A model generated the notes under the pieces. That model did not search any database. It was not told where the DNA came from and saw nothing but the letters and a program-made list of their open reading frames with translations. This document shows positions 48,831 to 57,304 of a stretch of DNA of 64,000 nucleotides, piece by piece; within the stretch, counting starts at the first letter, position 1; each line of letters begins with the position of its first letter. A program made the translations under genes and the position numbers. This DNA comes from Mesosutterella multiformis (GTDB lineage: Bacteria > Pseudomonadota > Gammaproteobacteria > Burkholderiales > Burkholderiaceae_F). The DNA is taken from positions 1,176,501 to 1,240,500 of the forward strand of contig NZ_BGZJ01000001.1 in NCBI RefSeq assembly GCF_003402575.1, in the 5' to 3' direction.

Positions 48831-49218
48831 ATCGAGAGCTCCTATTTTTGTTAAGTAATCTGCCGGTCATGTCGCTCGGGCCTGTGCCGGCAAAGGGTTT
48901 TCCCGAAAGAGAAGCCCGAATTCTAGCAAAGAGATGCCAAAACACCAAAATTATTTGATGAATTAAATATTTCAGGTAATTGAAAAATAAAAAATTTTTT
49001 AAACTTGAGTAGTTATTTAAGTAATATCAGAGTAATGAATTCTTCATCATGATTTCTTCTGTTTATGAAAAAACACAGAGGAATCAAAGCTCTCGGGTGG
49101 TAGAAAAAAGAGGTAGATCATGACGTTTTTTTTGGGGGTGACGAAGCCGGGGAAAAATACGAAAAAACCGGAGCGTCTTCCCGAGGCGCTCCGGTTAATG
49201 AAGTGATGTCAGGAAAGA
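48831..49218. other. Gene-free region between yjiH and zntA
   Basis: 388 bases, AT-rich in 48930-49080 with several A/T blocks, holding the yjiH promoter. A terminator for zntA is at 49161-49196 (AACCGGAGCG/CGCTCCGGTT, with an A-run on the plus strand). No coding frame is convincing. Confidence 0.55.
49161..49196 (-). terminator. Terminator of zntA
   Basis: Ten-base stem AACCGGAGCG/CGCTCCGGTT; the A-run before it on the plus strand is the T-run for zntA. Confidence 0.85.
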
Positions 49219-51687
49219 TCAGGCAGCGGCACTGAGAGGAGAATCCTCAGCCACTTTTTCCGTACGGGTTTCCGGGCGTTCAGATTCCATATCGCTGTGG
49301 ATTCCCGGCGCCGCGCGGAGAAGCCGCATGCCGTTAGCCACCACAATCAGCGTGACGCCGGTATCCGCGAACACAGCCATCCACATGGTGGCAAGGCCCG
49401 CGAAGTCGAGCACGGCGAAGACGATCTTCACGGCGATCGCAAATGCGATGTTCGCGACGAGGAACCGGTAGGTTTTCGCTGCCAGCCGCTTAAAGAAAGC
49501 GATCTTTCCGATGTTGTCATCCATCAGCATGACGCTCGCGGCCTCAATTGCCGTATCAGTGCCTTTGACTCCCATTGCGAAACCGATATCAGATGCCGCG
49601 AGAGCCGGAGCGTCGTTGATGCCGTCGCCCACCATAGCGGTAAGACCGTCTTTCTGAAGGCTGCCGATTTTCTCGAGCTTCTGCTGCGGAAGGAGCCGGG
49701 CTTCAGCGTGATCGATTCCGACAGAGGCCGCAATCGCGCTGGCCGCCCGCTCGTTATCACCTGTCAGCATCCAGGGCGTCATTCCGGCGGCCTTAAGGTC
49801 AGCAATGGATTCACGGACTCCGCTCTTCACGGTGTCAGCGACTCCGAACACAGCAACCGGTCCGAAAAGGTCAGCGAGTACCGAAACAGTCTTGCCTTCA
49901 GACTCAAGCTTCCGGACGGCTGCCTGATAGGCGGGGCTTCCGCCTTTGACAGCGGCCGGAGACACCAGTTTCAGCACCGCGCGGCCGACCTTCGCTTCCA
50001 CTCCGGCGCCTGGAATCGCCTTCAGGTCTTCTGCCGGGCTGCCGAGCGACTTAGCTTTCCTCGCGGCATGCGTGATAGCGGTGGAAACCGGATGGTCAGA
50101 AAGCTGCGAAAGGGCAGAGGCGCGTTCCAGAGCCGCGGCTTCAGAGAGCTTCGGAGACACAGGGATCACGTCTGTGCAGACCGGACGTCCAGTCGTAATG
50201 GTGCCGGTTTTATCCAGTGCCACGTTCTTCAGAAGACGCCCTTCCTCGAGATACTTGCCTCCCTTGATCACGATACCTTCACGCGCCGCGCAGGCCAGTG
50301 ATGAAATGATTGTGACCGGGGTCGAAATAACAAGAGCGCAGGGGCAGCCAATCACCAGGAGCACGAGACCCTTGTAGATCCATTCCATCCAGGGAGCTCC
50401 CGCGAAGAGCGGCGGCAGCGTCGCGGTCAGAATAGCTGCCGCGAAGACAATCGGGGTGTAGTAAAGCGCGAAACGGTCGACAAACCGCTGTGTAGGAGCC
50501 TTCTTCTGCTCGGCATCCTCGACTGAGGCGATAATCCGGGCGGCGAGCGTGTCAGAGGAAGGTGCTGTAACACGGATTTCCAGCATTCCGGTGGTGTTAA
50601 CCGTGCCAGCATAGACATCGCTTCCCGGGTGCTTGGAGGCAGGCACAGGTTCGCCCGTGATCATCGACTCATCCGCGGAAGAGTCACCCTTGATGACCCG
50701 CCCATCGAGACTGATCCGTTCGCCAGCCTTGACCCGGATCTGATCGCCTATCGCGACGGATTCGACCGGAACCGTTTCCCACCCCGCGCCGCGTTTTACT
50801 TCAGCGGTCTTCGGGACGATCGAAAGGAGCGACTTCACAACGCTGCGGCTCTTCTCAAGGCAAAGCTGCTCGATTCCTTCCGAGATCTCGAAAAGCGCCA
50901 TGACCATAGCGCCTTCCGCCCAGTTGCCGGTCAGGATCGCGCCGATCACCGCAAGCGCCATGAGGGCGCTCATATTGAATTTGAAGTGGAAGAACGAAAT
51001 GAGGCCGCGCCGGAAAGTTGAGACGCCTGAAAGCGCTACGGAAATAACCGCGAGAAGCAGCCCGATCAGGTCCGGCGCGCTGAAGCCATGCCCGAAAACC
51101 GTGAGGGCCGGGCCGCCTGTCGGAGCAAAATCCGGAATCAGCTCAGCCGCGAAGGCAAGCACCAGCGCGGTGCCGAGTTTCTTCCATGGAATTGAGGTCT
51201 TGACCGGATCAGAAGACTTCCGGAGCGCGAGCTGCGCTGAGTACCCGGTGCCGCGGATGACATCGAGGATCTCAGGCGCGCGGTCGCGCGCCACCGGGAA
51301 CGTAATCGTCCGGCGCCGGGTATCAAAGACTCCGTCCGGAATCTCAGGGTGAGCGGAAAGCGCTTCCTCAATTTCTCCGGCTTCCACCGCGCAGTCCATC
51401 TCAGGCACGAGAATGACGATCTGTTCTGAACTGCTCTCAGGAGAGACCGGAAGGATTTTCCCGGGATGGCCGGCCCGGTCAAGGGCGGCAAGAATGTCCT
51501 CATCAGGCACCGACGCGGTTCTGACTTCCAGTGTCCGGCGCGCCGTATCCGCGGCAATGGAGCGGATGCCGCTGATTTTTTCAAGTTCTGCCCGGATTTC
51601 TCCTTCCTCCACCGGGCAATCCATATCCGGAACGGAAAGCCGGATCAGCCTCTCTCCGGTCTTCTCTTCTGTTCCTGAATGAGCCAT
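49219..51687 (-). CDS. zntA: Zn/Cd/Pb-exporting P-type ATPase
   Basis: 822-residue inner-membrane metal pump of the P1B-2 group. Two N-terminal heavy-metal-associated-like domains carry MDCPVEE (about 22-28) and MDCAVEA (about 96-102), the MDCxxE variant usual in betaproteobacterial CadA/ZntA. Also seen: TGE loop (DESMITGEPVPASK), membrane CPC in VIGCPCALVIS (about 442), phosphorylation site DKTGTITTG (about 492), SDHPVS (HP motif) and MVGDGINDAPALAASD near the end. AGGAGG precedes the ATG. Expression is under the divergent MerR-type protein; see the promoter entry. It protects against excess zinc, cadmium or lead. Confidence 0.95.
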   Translation of the reverse strand: MAHSGTEEKTGERLIRLSVPDMDCPVEEGEIRAELEKISGIRSIAADTARRTLEVRTASVPDEDILAALDRAGHPGKILPVSPESSSEQIVILVPEMDCAVEAGEIEEALSAHPEIPDGVFDTRRRTITFPVARDRAPEILDVIRGTGYSAQLALRKSSDPVKTSIPWKKLGTALVLAFAAELIPDFAPTGGPALTVFGHGFSAPDLIGLLLAVISVALSGVSTFRRGLISFFHFKFNMSALMALAVIGAILTGNWAEGAMVMALFEISEGIEQLCLEKSRSVVKSLLSIVPKTAEVKRGAGWETVPVESVAIGDQIRVKAGERISLDGRVIKGDSSADESMITGEPVPASKHPGSDVYAGTVNTTGMLEIRVTAPSSDTLAARIIASVEDAEQKKAPTQRFVDRFALYYTPIVFAAAILTATLPPLFAGAPWMEWIYKGLVLLVIGCPCALVISTPVTIISSLACAAREGIVIKGGKYLEEGRLLKNVALDKTGTITTGRPVCTDVIPVSPKLSEAAALERASALSQLSDHPVSTAITHAARKAKSLGSPAEDLKAIPGAGVEAKVGRAVLKLVSPAAVKGGSPAYQAAVRKLESEGKTVSVLADLFGPVAVFGVADTVKSGVRESIADLKAAGMTPWMLTGDNERAASAIAASVGIDHAEARLLPQQKLEKIGSLQKDGLTAMVGDGINDAPALAASDIGFAMGVKGTDTAIEAASVMLMDDNIGKIAFFKRLAAKTYRFLVANIAFAIAVKIVFAVLDFAGLATMWMAVFADTGVTLIVVANGMRLLRAAPGIHSDMESERPETRTEKVAEDSPLSAAA

Positions 51688-51728
51688 GACAGGCCTCCTC
51701 TTTGAATGGTTTCATGTTTGTTATGATT

Positions 51729-51760
51729 AATTAAAAAGCCTGTAGTTGCTACAGGGTCAA
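51729..51760 (-). promoter_or_regulatory. MerR-type promoter/operator of zntA
   Basis: On the minus strand: -35 TTGACC (51755-51760), a 19-base spacer, and -10 TTTAAT (51730-51735). The spacer holds the perfect 7-3-7 palindrome CCTGTAG-TTG-CTACAGG (51739-51755). A 19-20 base spacer with such a dyad is the hallmark of MerR-activated metal promoters, which the regulator twists into an active shape. Confidence 0.9.
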
Positions 51761-51795
51761 GAGTTATTGAGTGAACAGAATTAAGGATTAACCCT

Positions 51796-52236
51796 ATGAG
51801 AATCGGAGAACTGTCGCGTGAGACCGGGGTTCCGGTTGAGACGATCCGCTATTACGAGAAAGAGAGGCTTCTTGAGCCCCCGATGCGCCTGCAGAATAAC
51901 TACCGCTCCTACGGTGACCGGCATCTTGCGAGGCTTCGCTTTATTGCTCACTGCCGGAAACTCGATATGAGTCTTGAGGAAATCCGTGAGATTCTGAATT
52001 ACGACAGCAGTAAGCCGGAGGAGGCCGGGCATATTCACGAGCTCCTTCATCGGCAGATTGAGGCGGTGGATGCCAGAATCCGGGCGCTGACAGAACTTCA
52101 GACAAAGCTCTACGAGCTTGAGCACAGCTGCCACGGTCATACGCAGGGACATCAGTGCGGCATCATTCAGGAGCTTTCTGCCCCCGAGGCGGGGAGGAAA
52201 CCGGACGCGGGATCCATTAAACTCGCACACGGCTAA
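51796..52236 (+). CDS. MerR-family heavy-metal-responsive regulator (CadR/ZntR/PbrR type)
   Basis: 146 residues. N-terminal winged helix MRIGELSRETGVPVETIRYYEKERLLEPPMRLQNNYRSYGD, dimer helix about 75-118, and a metal-loop tail with C112 and C121 in HSCHGHTQGHQCGII plus several histidines. CadR and related proteins normally have a third cysteine at position 77 in the dimer helix; here the aligned residue is alanine (SSKPEEAGHIHELL), with H79 and H81 beside it. It is divergent from zntA with the promoter between them, so it is the expected zntA activator. The metal preference may differ from classic CadR. Confidence 0.9.
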   Translation: MRIGELSRETGVPVETIRYYEKERLLEPPMRLQNNYRSYGDRHLARLRFIAHCRKLDMSLEEIREILNYDSSKPEEAGHIHELLHRQIEAVDARIRALTELQTKLYELEHSCHGHTQGHQCGIIQELSAPEAGRKPDAGSIKLAHG

Positions 52237-52263
52237 TTTACTTATTGGACACTGAGTCAAAAG

Positions 52264-52844
52264 ATGGTTCATTTCACGCCGCTTCAGGTCATCCTGAACA
52301 TTGTGATCGCGCTTCTCGCGGTCGCCCTGCCTACCTGGGTTCTTTGGATTGTGGGAAGCAAGATCCCGCCCGTGCTTACCTGTGAGGGACGGAAGAGCGG
52401 GTTTGCCGGTTCCCTGCCGTTCTTTACGGCGACGCTCGTTTTCTTCTTCCTCTACTGGGTCATCATGACGGCGGTTGACGCCGCTCAGGCCTACCGCTTT
52501 ATCCTGATGTCGGTGGACTACACACCGCTGCAGATTCTGATGCCGATGATTCCGGATGTGCTGTTCGTCCTCATTTTCGGCTGGGTGATCGTGCGCCTGA
52601 CGATGAAGCGTGCCCCCGGGTAGTGGCTGAAGCGGTGGCTGTCATCTGGGTGCTGGGTCCGATCGGAACGCTGGGGTCGTTCTTCTTCTACCAGACACCC
52701 GACCTCAATGTGACGGGGCTCTTTGCCTCATTCTTCTACGCGCTCGCCGCGACGGTTTACCTGGTGTTCTCAGACCGTGTGGCGCTGACCTACGGAACCC
52801 GGCGCGGCCGCTCGCTGAGACCGCTCAAGGTTTCCGCTGAATAA
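52264..52844 (+). pseudogene. Multi-span membrane protein split by a frameshift
   Basis: Two open frames (52264-52623, 119 residues; 52623-52844, 73 residues) together look like one protein. The first holds hydrophobic segments to VLIFGWVIVRLTMKR and stops at TAG 52621; the second starts GTG in another frame (AVAVIWVLGPIG...TVYLVFSDRV). Adding one C to the run of five C's at 52613-52617 joins the two frames into 193 residues. The joined protein resembles the intact 183-residue neighbour at 52865 (LLWLAGPVV versus VIWVLGPIG, and TVYLLFSKRS versus TVYLVFSDRV). Either a true frameshift, an assembly error in the C run or ribosomal slippage. Confidence 0.7.
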
Positions 52845-52864
52845 AAGAAAAGGAGGAAAGAAGC

Positions 52865-53416
52865 ATGAGTTATGCCGGTTCATTTCAGATGTGGCTTGGC
52901 GTTGCGATCCTGATCGGACTGCTCTTCATTCTCGTGGTGAGTCTGAAGAACAGTGCCGCGAAGGTGGATGCCGGACGCACGGATCTTGAACGCTGGCACG
53001 GCAGCGTGACGGGGTGGTTCCTTGCGCTGGTGGCCCTGATCGTCTTTATGGCGTTTCAGAACCTCGTGCTTCTCGTTGTCCTGATTTCCTCTCTTGGCCG
53101 CCGTCTCTCGATGGACAGCACGAGCGGAATGCTGGCTGTGCGTTATATCCTTCCCGCTTTCCTCTCGTTCCTTTTCTACACGCTTTCGATCTACTTTATT
53201 GTCTGGGTGCGGAAGACCTGGGTTCCGAAAATGGCTTCCGCGCTGCTGTGGCTCGCGGGCCCGGTAGTGTCGATCCCGGCCTATGCGCTTTTTGGCATGC
53301 AGCCGGGGCCGGCTGACTTCGCGATCCCATCCGGGGTTGCGGTGATCGGCACGGTTTATCTGCTCTTCTCCAAACGTTCCCGCGCGGTGTACCGTGTGCC
53401 GGCAGGAAAGATCTGA
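52865..53416 (+). CDS. Multi-span inner-membrane protein of unknown function
   Basis: 183 residues with about five hydrophobic segments (for example WLGVAILIGLLFILVVSL, GWFLALVALIVFMAFQNLVLLVVLISSL). It has a strong ribosome-binding site (AAAAGGAGGAAAGAAGC before ATG 52865). It resembles its frameshifted neighbour and, loosely, DUF2569-type proteins, but I cannot name a family with certainty. The stop overlaps the tadA start by one base (TGATG), so it forms a unit with tadA and ldcA. Confidence 0.7.
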   Translation: MSYAGSFQMWLGVAILIGLLFILVVSLKNSAAKVDAGRTDLERWHGSVTGWFLALVALIVFMAFQNLVLLVVLISSLGRRLSMDSTSGMLAVRYILPAFLSFLFYTLSIYFIVWVRKTWVPKMASALLWLAGPVVSIPAYALFGMQPGPADFAIPSGVAVIGTVYLLFSKRSRAVYRVPAGKI

Positions 53417-54330
53417 TGGCTCCGCTCCCAATGCCCGAGCGGGCTGATGCCGCGGACGCTTCCCGCCTTGTTGAACTCTCGGTGAGACGCGGCTGGCCTC
53501 TCGCGTCGCTCAGGAAAGCCCCGTTTGAAGACCGCCACGCGGTGCTCGCCGGGTTCGCTCTTTATGCGGAGGCGGGGAAGGGGGACGCGGCGGACGCCGC
53601 GAAGAAGTTCCTCGCCGGAGCCGGGAGTTTCCTCTCCGGAACGCCTGAAGAACTGATGGAACTCGCTCTGGAATACGGATGGCTCGCGCCGGATGGCGCC
53701 GCGAACTTTACGGTGGGACCAGGAGCGACGAAGCGGGGGCTCGAAGCTGAAATTGAATTTGCGGAGACGCTTCGTGCGGAACGCCGGGAAAAGATCCGGG
53801 GGCAGCTTCAGGCGAAGAACCGTGAAGTGAACGGCCCGGCAGCCGGGTTTGAGCCGGCGCTCGAAGAAGACGTCCGCTTTATGAAAGAGGCGCTCATTGA
53901 AGCCCGTAAGGCGGAGCCTGAAGACGAAGTGCCGATCGGCGCCGTGGTTGTGCTGGATGGTGAAATCATCGGGCGGGGACGGAACGCTTCAGTGCACGGC
54001 TGTGACCCGACAGCGCACGCTGAAATCATGGCGATTCGCGACGCAGCGTCACGCGTGCGGAACTACCGTCTTGACCGGGCGACGCTCTACGTGACGCTTG
54101 AACCCTGCCCGATGTGTACGGGGGCTATTGCTCACGCCCGCATCGCCCGGGTGGTTTTCGGAGCGTCGGATGAAAAAGCCGGCGCTTTTGGTTCAGCCAC
54201 GTCACTCTCAACGGATCCTGCGCTTCAGCGTCGGATCCGCGCGACGCATGGCGTCTGCGCGGCTGAAGCCGCAGCGCTTCTGCGGAATTTTTTTGATTCG
54301 CGGCGGACAGCCCGCGAAGGGGAAATCTAG
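53416..54330 (+). CDS. tadA: tRNA adenosine deaminase TadA with an extra N-terminal region
   Basis: Deaminates A34 to inosine in tRNA-Arg(ACG). The C-terminal 155 residues are a standard TadA: MKEALIEARKAEPEDEVPIGAVVV, zinc histidine and catalytic glutamate in HAEIMAI (about 201-203), and the cysteines of EPCPMCTGAIAHARI (about 229-233). TadA normally begins there and is about 150-170 residues long. Here about 150 more residues precede it, Ala/Glu-rich with segments like LVELSVRRGWPLASLRKAPFEDRHAVLAGFALYAEAGKG that look folded but unfamiliar. No internal start before the deaminase is required by the sequence, so a fusion is likely. It sits between a membrane protein gene and ldcA, both in tight spacing. 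Confidence 0.85.
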   Translation: MAPLPMPERADAADASRLVELSVRRGWPLASLRKAPFEDRHAVLAGFALYAEAGKGDAADAAKKFLAGAGSFLSGTPEELMELALEYGWLAPDGAANFTVGPGATKRGLEAEIEFAETLRAERREKIRGQLQAKNREVNGPAAGFEPALEEDVRFMKEALIEARKAEPEDEVPIGAVVVLDGEIIGRGRNASVHGCDPTAHAEIMAIRDAASRVRNYRLDRATLYVTLEPCPMCTGAIAHARIARVVFGASDEKAGAFGSATSLSTDPALQRRIRATHGVCAAEAAALLRNFFDSRRTAREGEI

Positions 54331-54332
54331 TC

Positions 54333-55361
54333 ATGCAGTCTCTCAGACCGAAAGTCGGTCTCATCACGCCGAGCAGAACCTATGTGATGGAGGATGACGC
54401 GGCGGAGCTTAATACGGAGCGTCTCGCCGGCTGTGTCACCGGGCTTGAGGATCTGGGATTCACCGTGGTGCGGGACGCCGCGGGATTCAGAAACTGGCGC
54501 CGCTACGGCGGCACAGATGCGGAACGTGCGGCAGAACTGAAGCAGGCGCTTCTCGACCCGGATCTGGATCTCGTGCTGCCGGTGAGAGGCGGCTACGGTA
54601 TGACGAGACTCCTTCCGACGCTTGACTTCCGGAGGATTGCCGAACGAAAGCCCCTCGCAATGGGGTTTTCTGACTTTACAGCGCTGAACCTCGCGCTTTT
54701 CTCAAAGGCCGGGCTTGCCTCCTGGCAGGGACCGATGGCGGGAGGCCTCGCTCCCGGATACCGGACGCACGAATCCCAGATCGCGTTTCTTGAGGCGCTG
54801 ACCTCCGCATCCTGGCGTCAGGAATGGAATGCCGGCGCATCTGACGCGGACACGGAGCGTGAGGGCGAGATCTGGGGCGGAAACCTCGCGATGGCAGCCT
54901 CACTCATCGGCACTCCGTGGTTCCCGAAGCCTGAACAGGTGAAGGGCGGGATTCTGTTCCTTGAGGATGTCGGTGAGCCCCCGTACCGGATCGACCGGAT
55001 GCTGCTGCAGCTTTGGGAGGCCGGCGTGCTTGGAAGCCAGTCCGCCGTGGTGTTGGGCTGCTTCACGGATGCTGACCGCCATGTCACAGGAGACCTCGAC
55101 CTGAGACTGGAGGACGTGCTTTCAGACTTCAGAGAACGGCTCGCTCGCTCTGGCGTCGCCATGGTGACGGGGCTCCCGTTCGGCCACATCCGGAAACTCT
55201 CCGCGGTGCCGGTTGGGGTGAAGGGGACCCTGAGGGTGAAATCGGGGCGGGCTGAGCTGTCCGCGGACTCGGTGCCCGTCATCGGCCGCGGGCGCGACCT
55301 TCTGCAGGCGTCGCTCGACGCCGTCAGACATACGGTTTCTGAGGCTTCCGCCCCGCTCTGA
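54333..55361 (+). CDS. ldcA: Muramoyltetrapeptide (LD-) carboxypeptidase, peptidase S66
   Basis: Cytoplasmic peptidoglycan-recycling enzyme that removes the terminal D-Ala from tetrapeptides. Matches: VGLITPSRT at the start, RGGYGMTRLLPTLDF, the nucleophile serine in GFSDFTALN (about residue 112), the glutamate in GILFLEDVGEPPYRIDR and the histidine in GLPFGH. The 342-residue length is normal. It starts two bases after the tadA stop codon, so the two are co-translated. TadA-LdcA linkage occurs in several proteobacteria. Confidence 0.93.
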   Translation: MQSLRPKVGLITPSRTYVMEDDAAELNTERLAGCVTGLEDLGFTVVRDAAGFRNWRRYGGTDAERAAELKQALLDPDLDLVLPVRGGYGMTRLLPTLDFRRIAERKPLAMGFSDFTALNLALFSKAGLASWQGPMAGGLAPGYRTHESQIAFLEALTSASWRQEWNAGASDADTEREGEIWGGNLAMAASLIGTPWFPKPEQVKGGILFLEDVGEPPYRIDRMLLQLWEAGVLGSQSAVVLGCFTDADRHVTGDLDLRLEDVLSDFRERLARSGVAMVTGLPFGHIRKLSAVPVGVKGTLRVKSGRAELSADSVPVIGRGRDLLQASLDAVRHTVSEASAPL

Positions 55362-55381
55362 ACGGAAAAGGATACTGACTG

Positions 55382-57304
55382 ATGGGTGCCCGTTTCAGCG
55401 CCTTCCGCCTTGCGGTGCGAAGGATTTTTTCTGAATCGCTTCCCGGGGCTGTGCTCGGGAAGCGTACCTCCCGCGTGATCAGCCAGCAGCTCGATCAGGC
55501 GATGCGGGTGATGTCTGTGGCGCTGATTGCCCAAGGGGCAGGCGCCGCGCTTCTCATCGCGTCGCTCTGGAGTGCCGGATCGCATGCGCTCCTTATCTCC
55601 TGGGGCATTGTGGTGATCCTCACGATCATTTTTTCGATCGAATACAACCACCTTTTCTTCGCGGATAAGAACCGCGTGGCCCGGATCCGCGGCTGGATTC
55701 GGGTTGGAATCGCGCATAGCTTCGTTACCGGTATCACCTGGGGTTTCGCGGGGGCGGTGTTTCCGTCACTCGGAAGCGAATACACGCTCGCGGCGTCGGT
55801 TTCCGCGGTGATCGGCGTGGCGCTCGGGAGCTGGCCTTTCTACGCGATGTGGCTCCCGGGGCTCGCGATCTTCACGTTCCTCGCGCTTTTTCCGACCGGT
55901 CTCTCGATCCTGCTTAATTACTTCCATACGTCGCAGGGCTTTGTCGCTATCTTCTTCTTTATCGTGATCGGCGTAATTCTTTACTCGGGGCGTCGGCTTC
56001 ACGACCTGATTCTTTCCTCCATTCTCACGGAAACCGAGAACCGGAAGCTGCTGCAGAAGCTGGCCCGGGAAAGGAATGCCGCGGAAGCCGCCCGCCGTAC
56101 TGCGGTGCGCGAGGGGCAGAAGCGTCAGGAATTCTTCCGTGCAGCGAATCACGATCTCCGGCAGCCGCTGCAGGCGATGGCGATTTACCTGCAGATTCTG
56201 AAGAAGAAGGCCCCGGCCGATATTGCTCCGGTTGTGCAGCAGCTCTCGCTCTGCGCGGGATCCATTTCAAACCTCGTGGAGCAGATTCTGGAAGTGAGCC
56301 GGATCACGGCGGATACGCTTGCGATTCAGCGTGAACTCGTGCCGATCCCGGAGTATTTCGAGAAGCTGCGCCAGGAGTGCGATCCGATCGTCAGGGCTCG
56401 AGGCGGCACTTTCGTGATCCGGCCGCTTGACTACAAGATCGACACGGATCCGGCACTTCTTTCACGCGTGATCCGGAACCTCGTGAATAACGCCTTCAAG
56501 TATTCGGATAAAGAGCATCCGATCGTGATTCTCGCCGCCCGCCGTCGGGCGAAAGGGCTGATTCAGATCTGTGTCTACGATAACGGGCCTGGCATCAGCC
56601 GCGAAGACCGGGAAAAGATCTTCCACTCGTTCTATCGCGGGGAGGCCGGCAGGAAGGCGGAAGGGTTTGGTCTGGGGCTCGCTATTGTGAAGGGGATCTG
56701 CAGCCGGCTGGGAATCGGTCTCTCCATGGGGTCGCTTCCTGGGAAGGGATCGGTTTTCAGACTGCAGCTCGGAGCCTCAACGATTACAGAGCCGCTCGCG
56801 CTTTCGCCTCGCGGTCAGGTGAAGAAAACGATTGAATTCCGTGATATTCCGGCCCGGATTCTTTATCTCGAGGACAACCGTACGGTGTCTGACTCCGTGA
56901 AGGCGCTGCTGGAATCCTGGGGAGCGACTGTCCGTGTGGCTCCGTTCCTCGATGACGGGCTGCTGGAGGAGATGAAGACCTTCAAACCTCAGATCCTGCT
57001 CACCGACTTTGATTTCGGAGAGGGAGCGCCGAACGGTATTGAGTCCTGCCTGAAGCTCTCGCACGCGCTGAAGACATCTGTCCCGACCGTGATCCTGACA
57101 GCGGTGCCGGAAGACATGATCGAGCGCGAGTGGCAGAAGCAGCTCCCGCACCGGGCGCTTGCGGAGATGCCTGAAATTCTGCGGAAGCCTGCGGATGAAG
57201 AGAAGCTGAATGGCGCGCTCTGGCGGATGTTTGAAGCAAAGGGACCGGATTTTGCGGCCCCTGCGGGATCCGCTCAGGTGTCGGATCCGGCTCTTAAAGG
57301 TTGA
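55382..57304 (+). CDS. Hybrid sensor histidine kinase with C-terminal receiver domain
   Basis: 640-residue membrane kinase. Residues about 40-220 contain five or six hydrophobic segments in place of a periplasmic sensor domain. A cytoplasmic kinase follows: His-box FFRAANHDLRQPLQAMAIYL near 256, NNAFKYSD, VYDNGPGISREDREKIF and GFGLGLAIVKGI. A C-terminal receiver (about 490-605) has ILYLEDN and the phospho-acceptor in LLTDFDFGEG. The stop overlaps the convergent response-regulator gene by 11 bases, so the two are likely partners. It begins 20 bases after ldcA. The signal is unknown. Confidence 0.88.
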   Translation: MGARFSAFRLAVRRIFSESLPGAVLGKRTSRVISQQLDQAMRVMSVALIAQGAGAALLIASLWSAGSHALLISWGIVVILTIIFSIEYNHLFFADKNRVARIRGWIRVGIAHSFVTGITWGFAGAVFPSLGSEYTLAASVSAVIGVALGSWPFYAMWLPGLAIFTFLALFPTGLSILLNYFHTSQGFVAIFFFIVIGVILYSGRRLHDLILSSILTETENRKLLQKLARERNAAEAARRTAVREGQKRQEFFRAANHDLRQPLQAMAIYLQILKKKAPADIAPVVQQLSLCAGSISNLVEQILEVSRITADTLAIQRELVPIPEYFEKLRQECDPIVRARGGTFVIRPLDYKIDTDPALLSRVIRNLVNNAFKYSDKEHPIVILAARRRAKGLIQICVYDNGPGISREDREKIFHSFYRGEAGRKAEGFGLGLAIVKGICSRLGIGLSMGSLPGKGSVFRLQLGASTITEPLALSPRGQVKKTIEFRDIPARILYLEDNRTVSDSVKALLESWGATVRVAPFLDDGLLEEMKTFKPQILLTDFDFGEGAPNGIESCLKLSHALKTSVPTVILTAVPEDMIEREWQKQLPHRALAEMPEILRKPADEEKLNGALWRMFEAKGPDFAAPAGSAQVSDPALKG

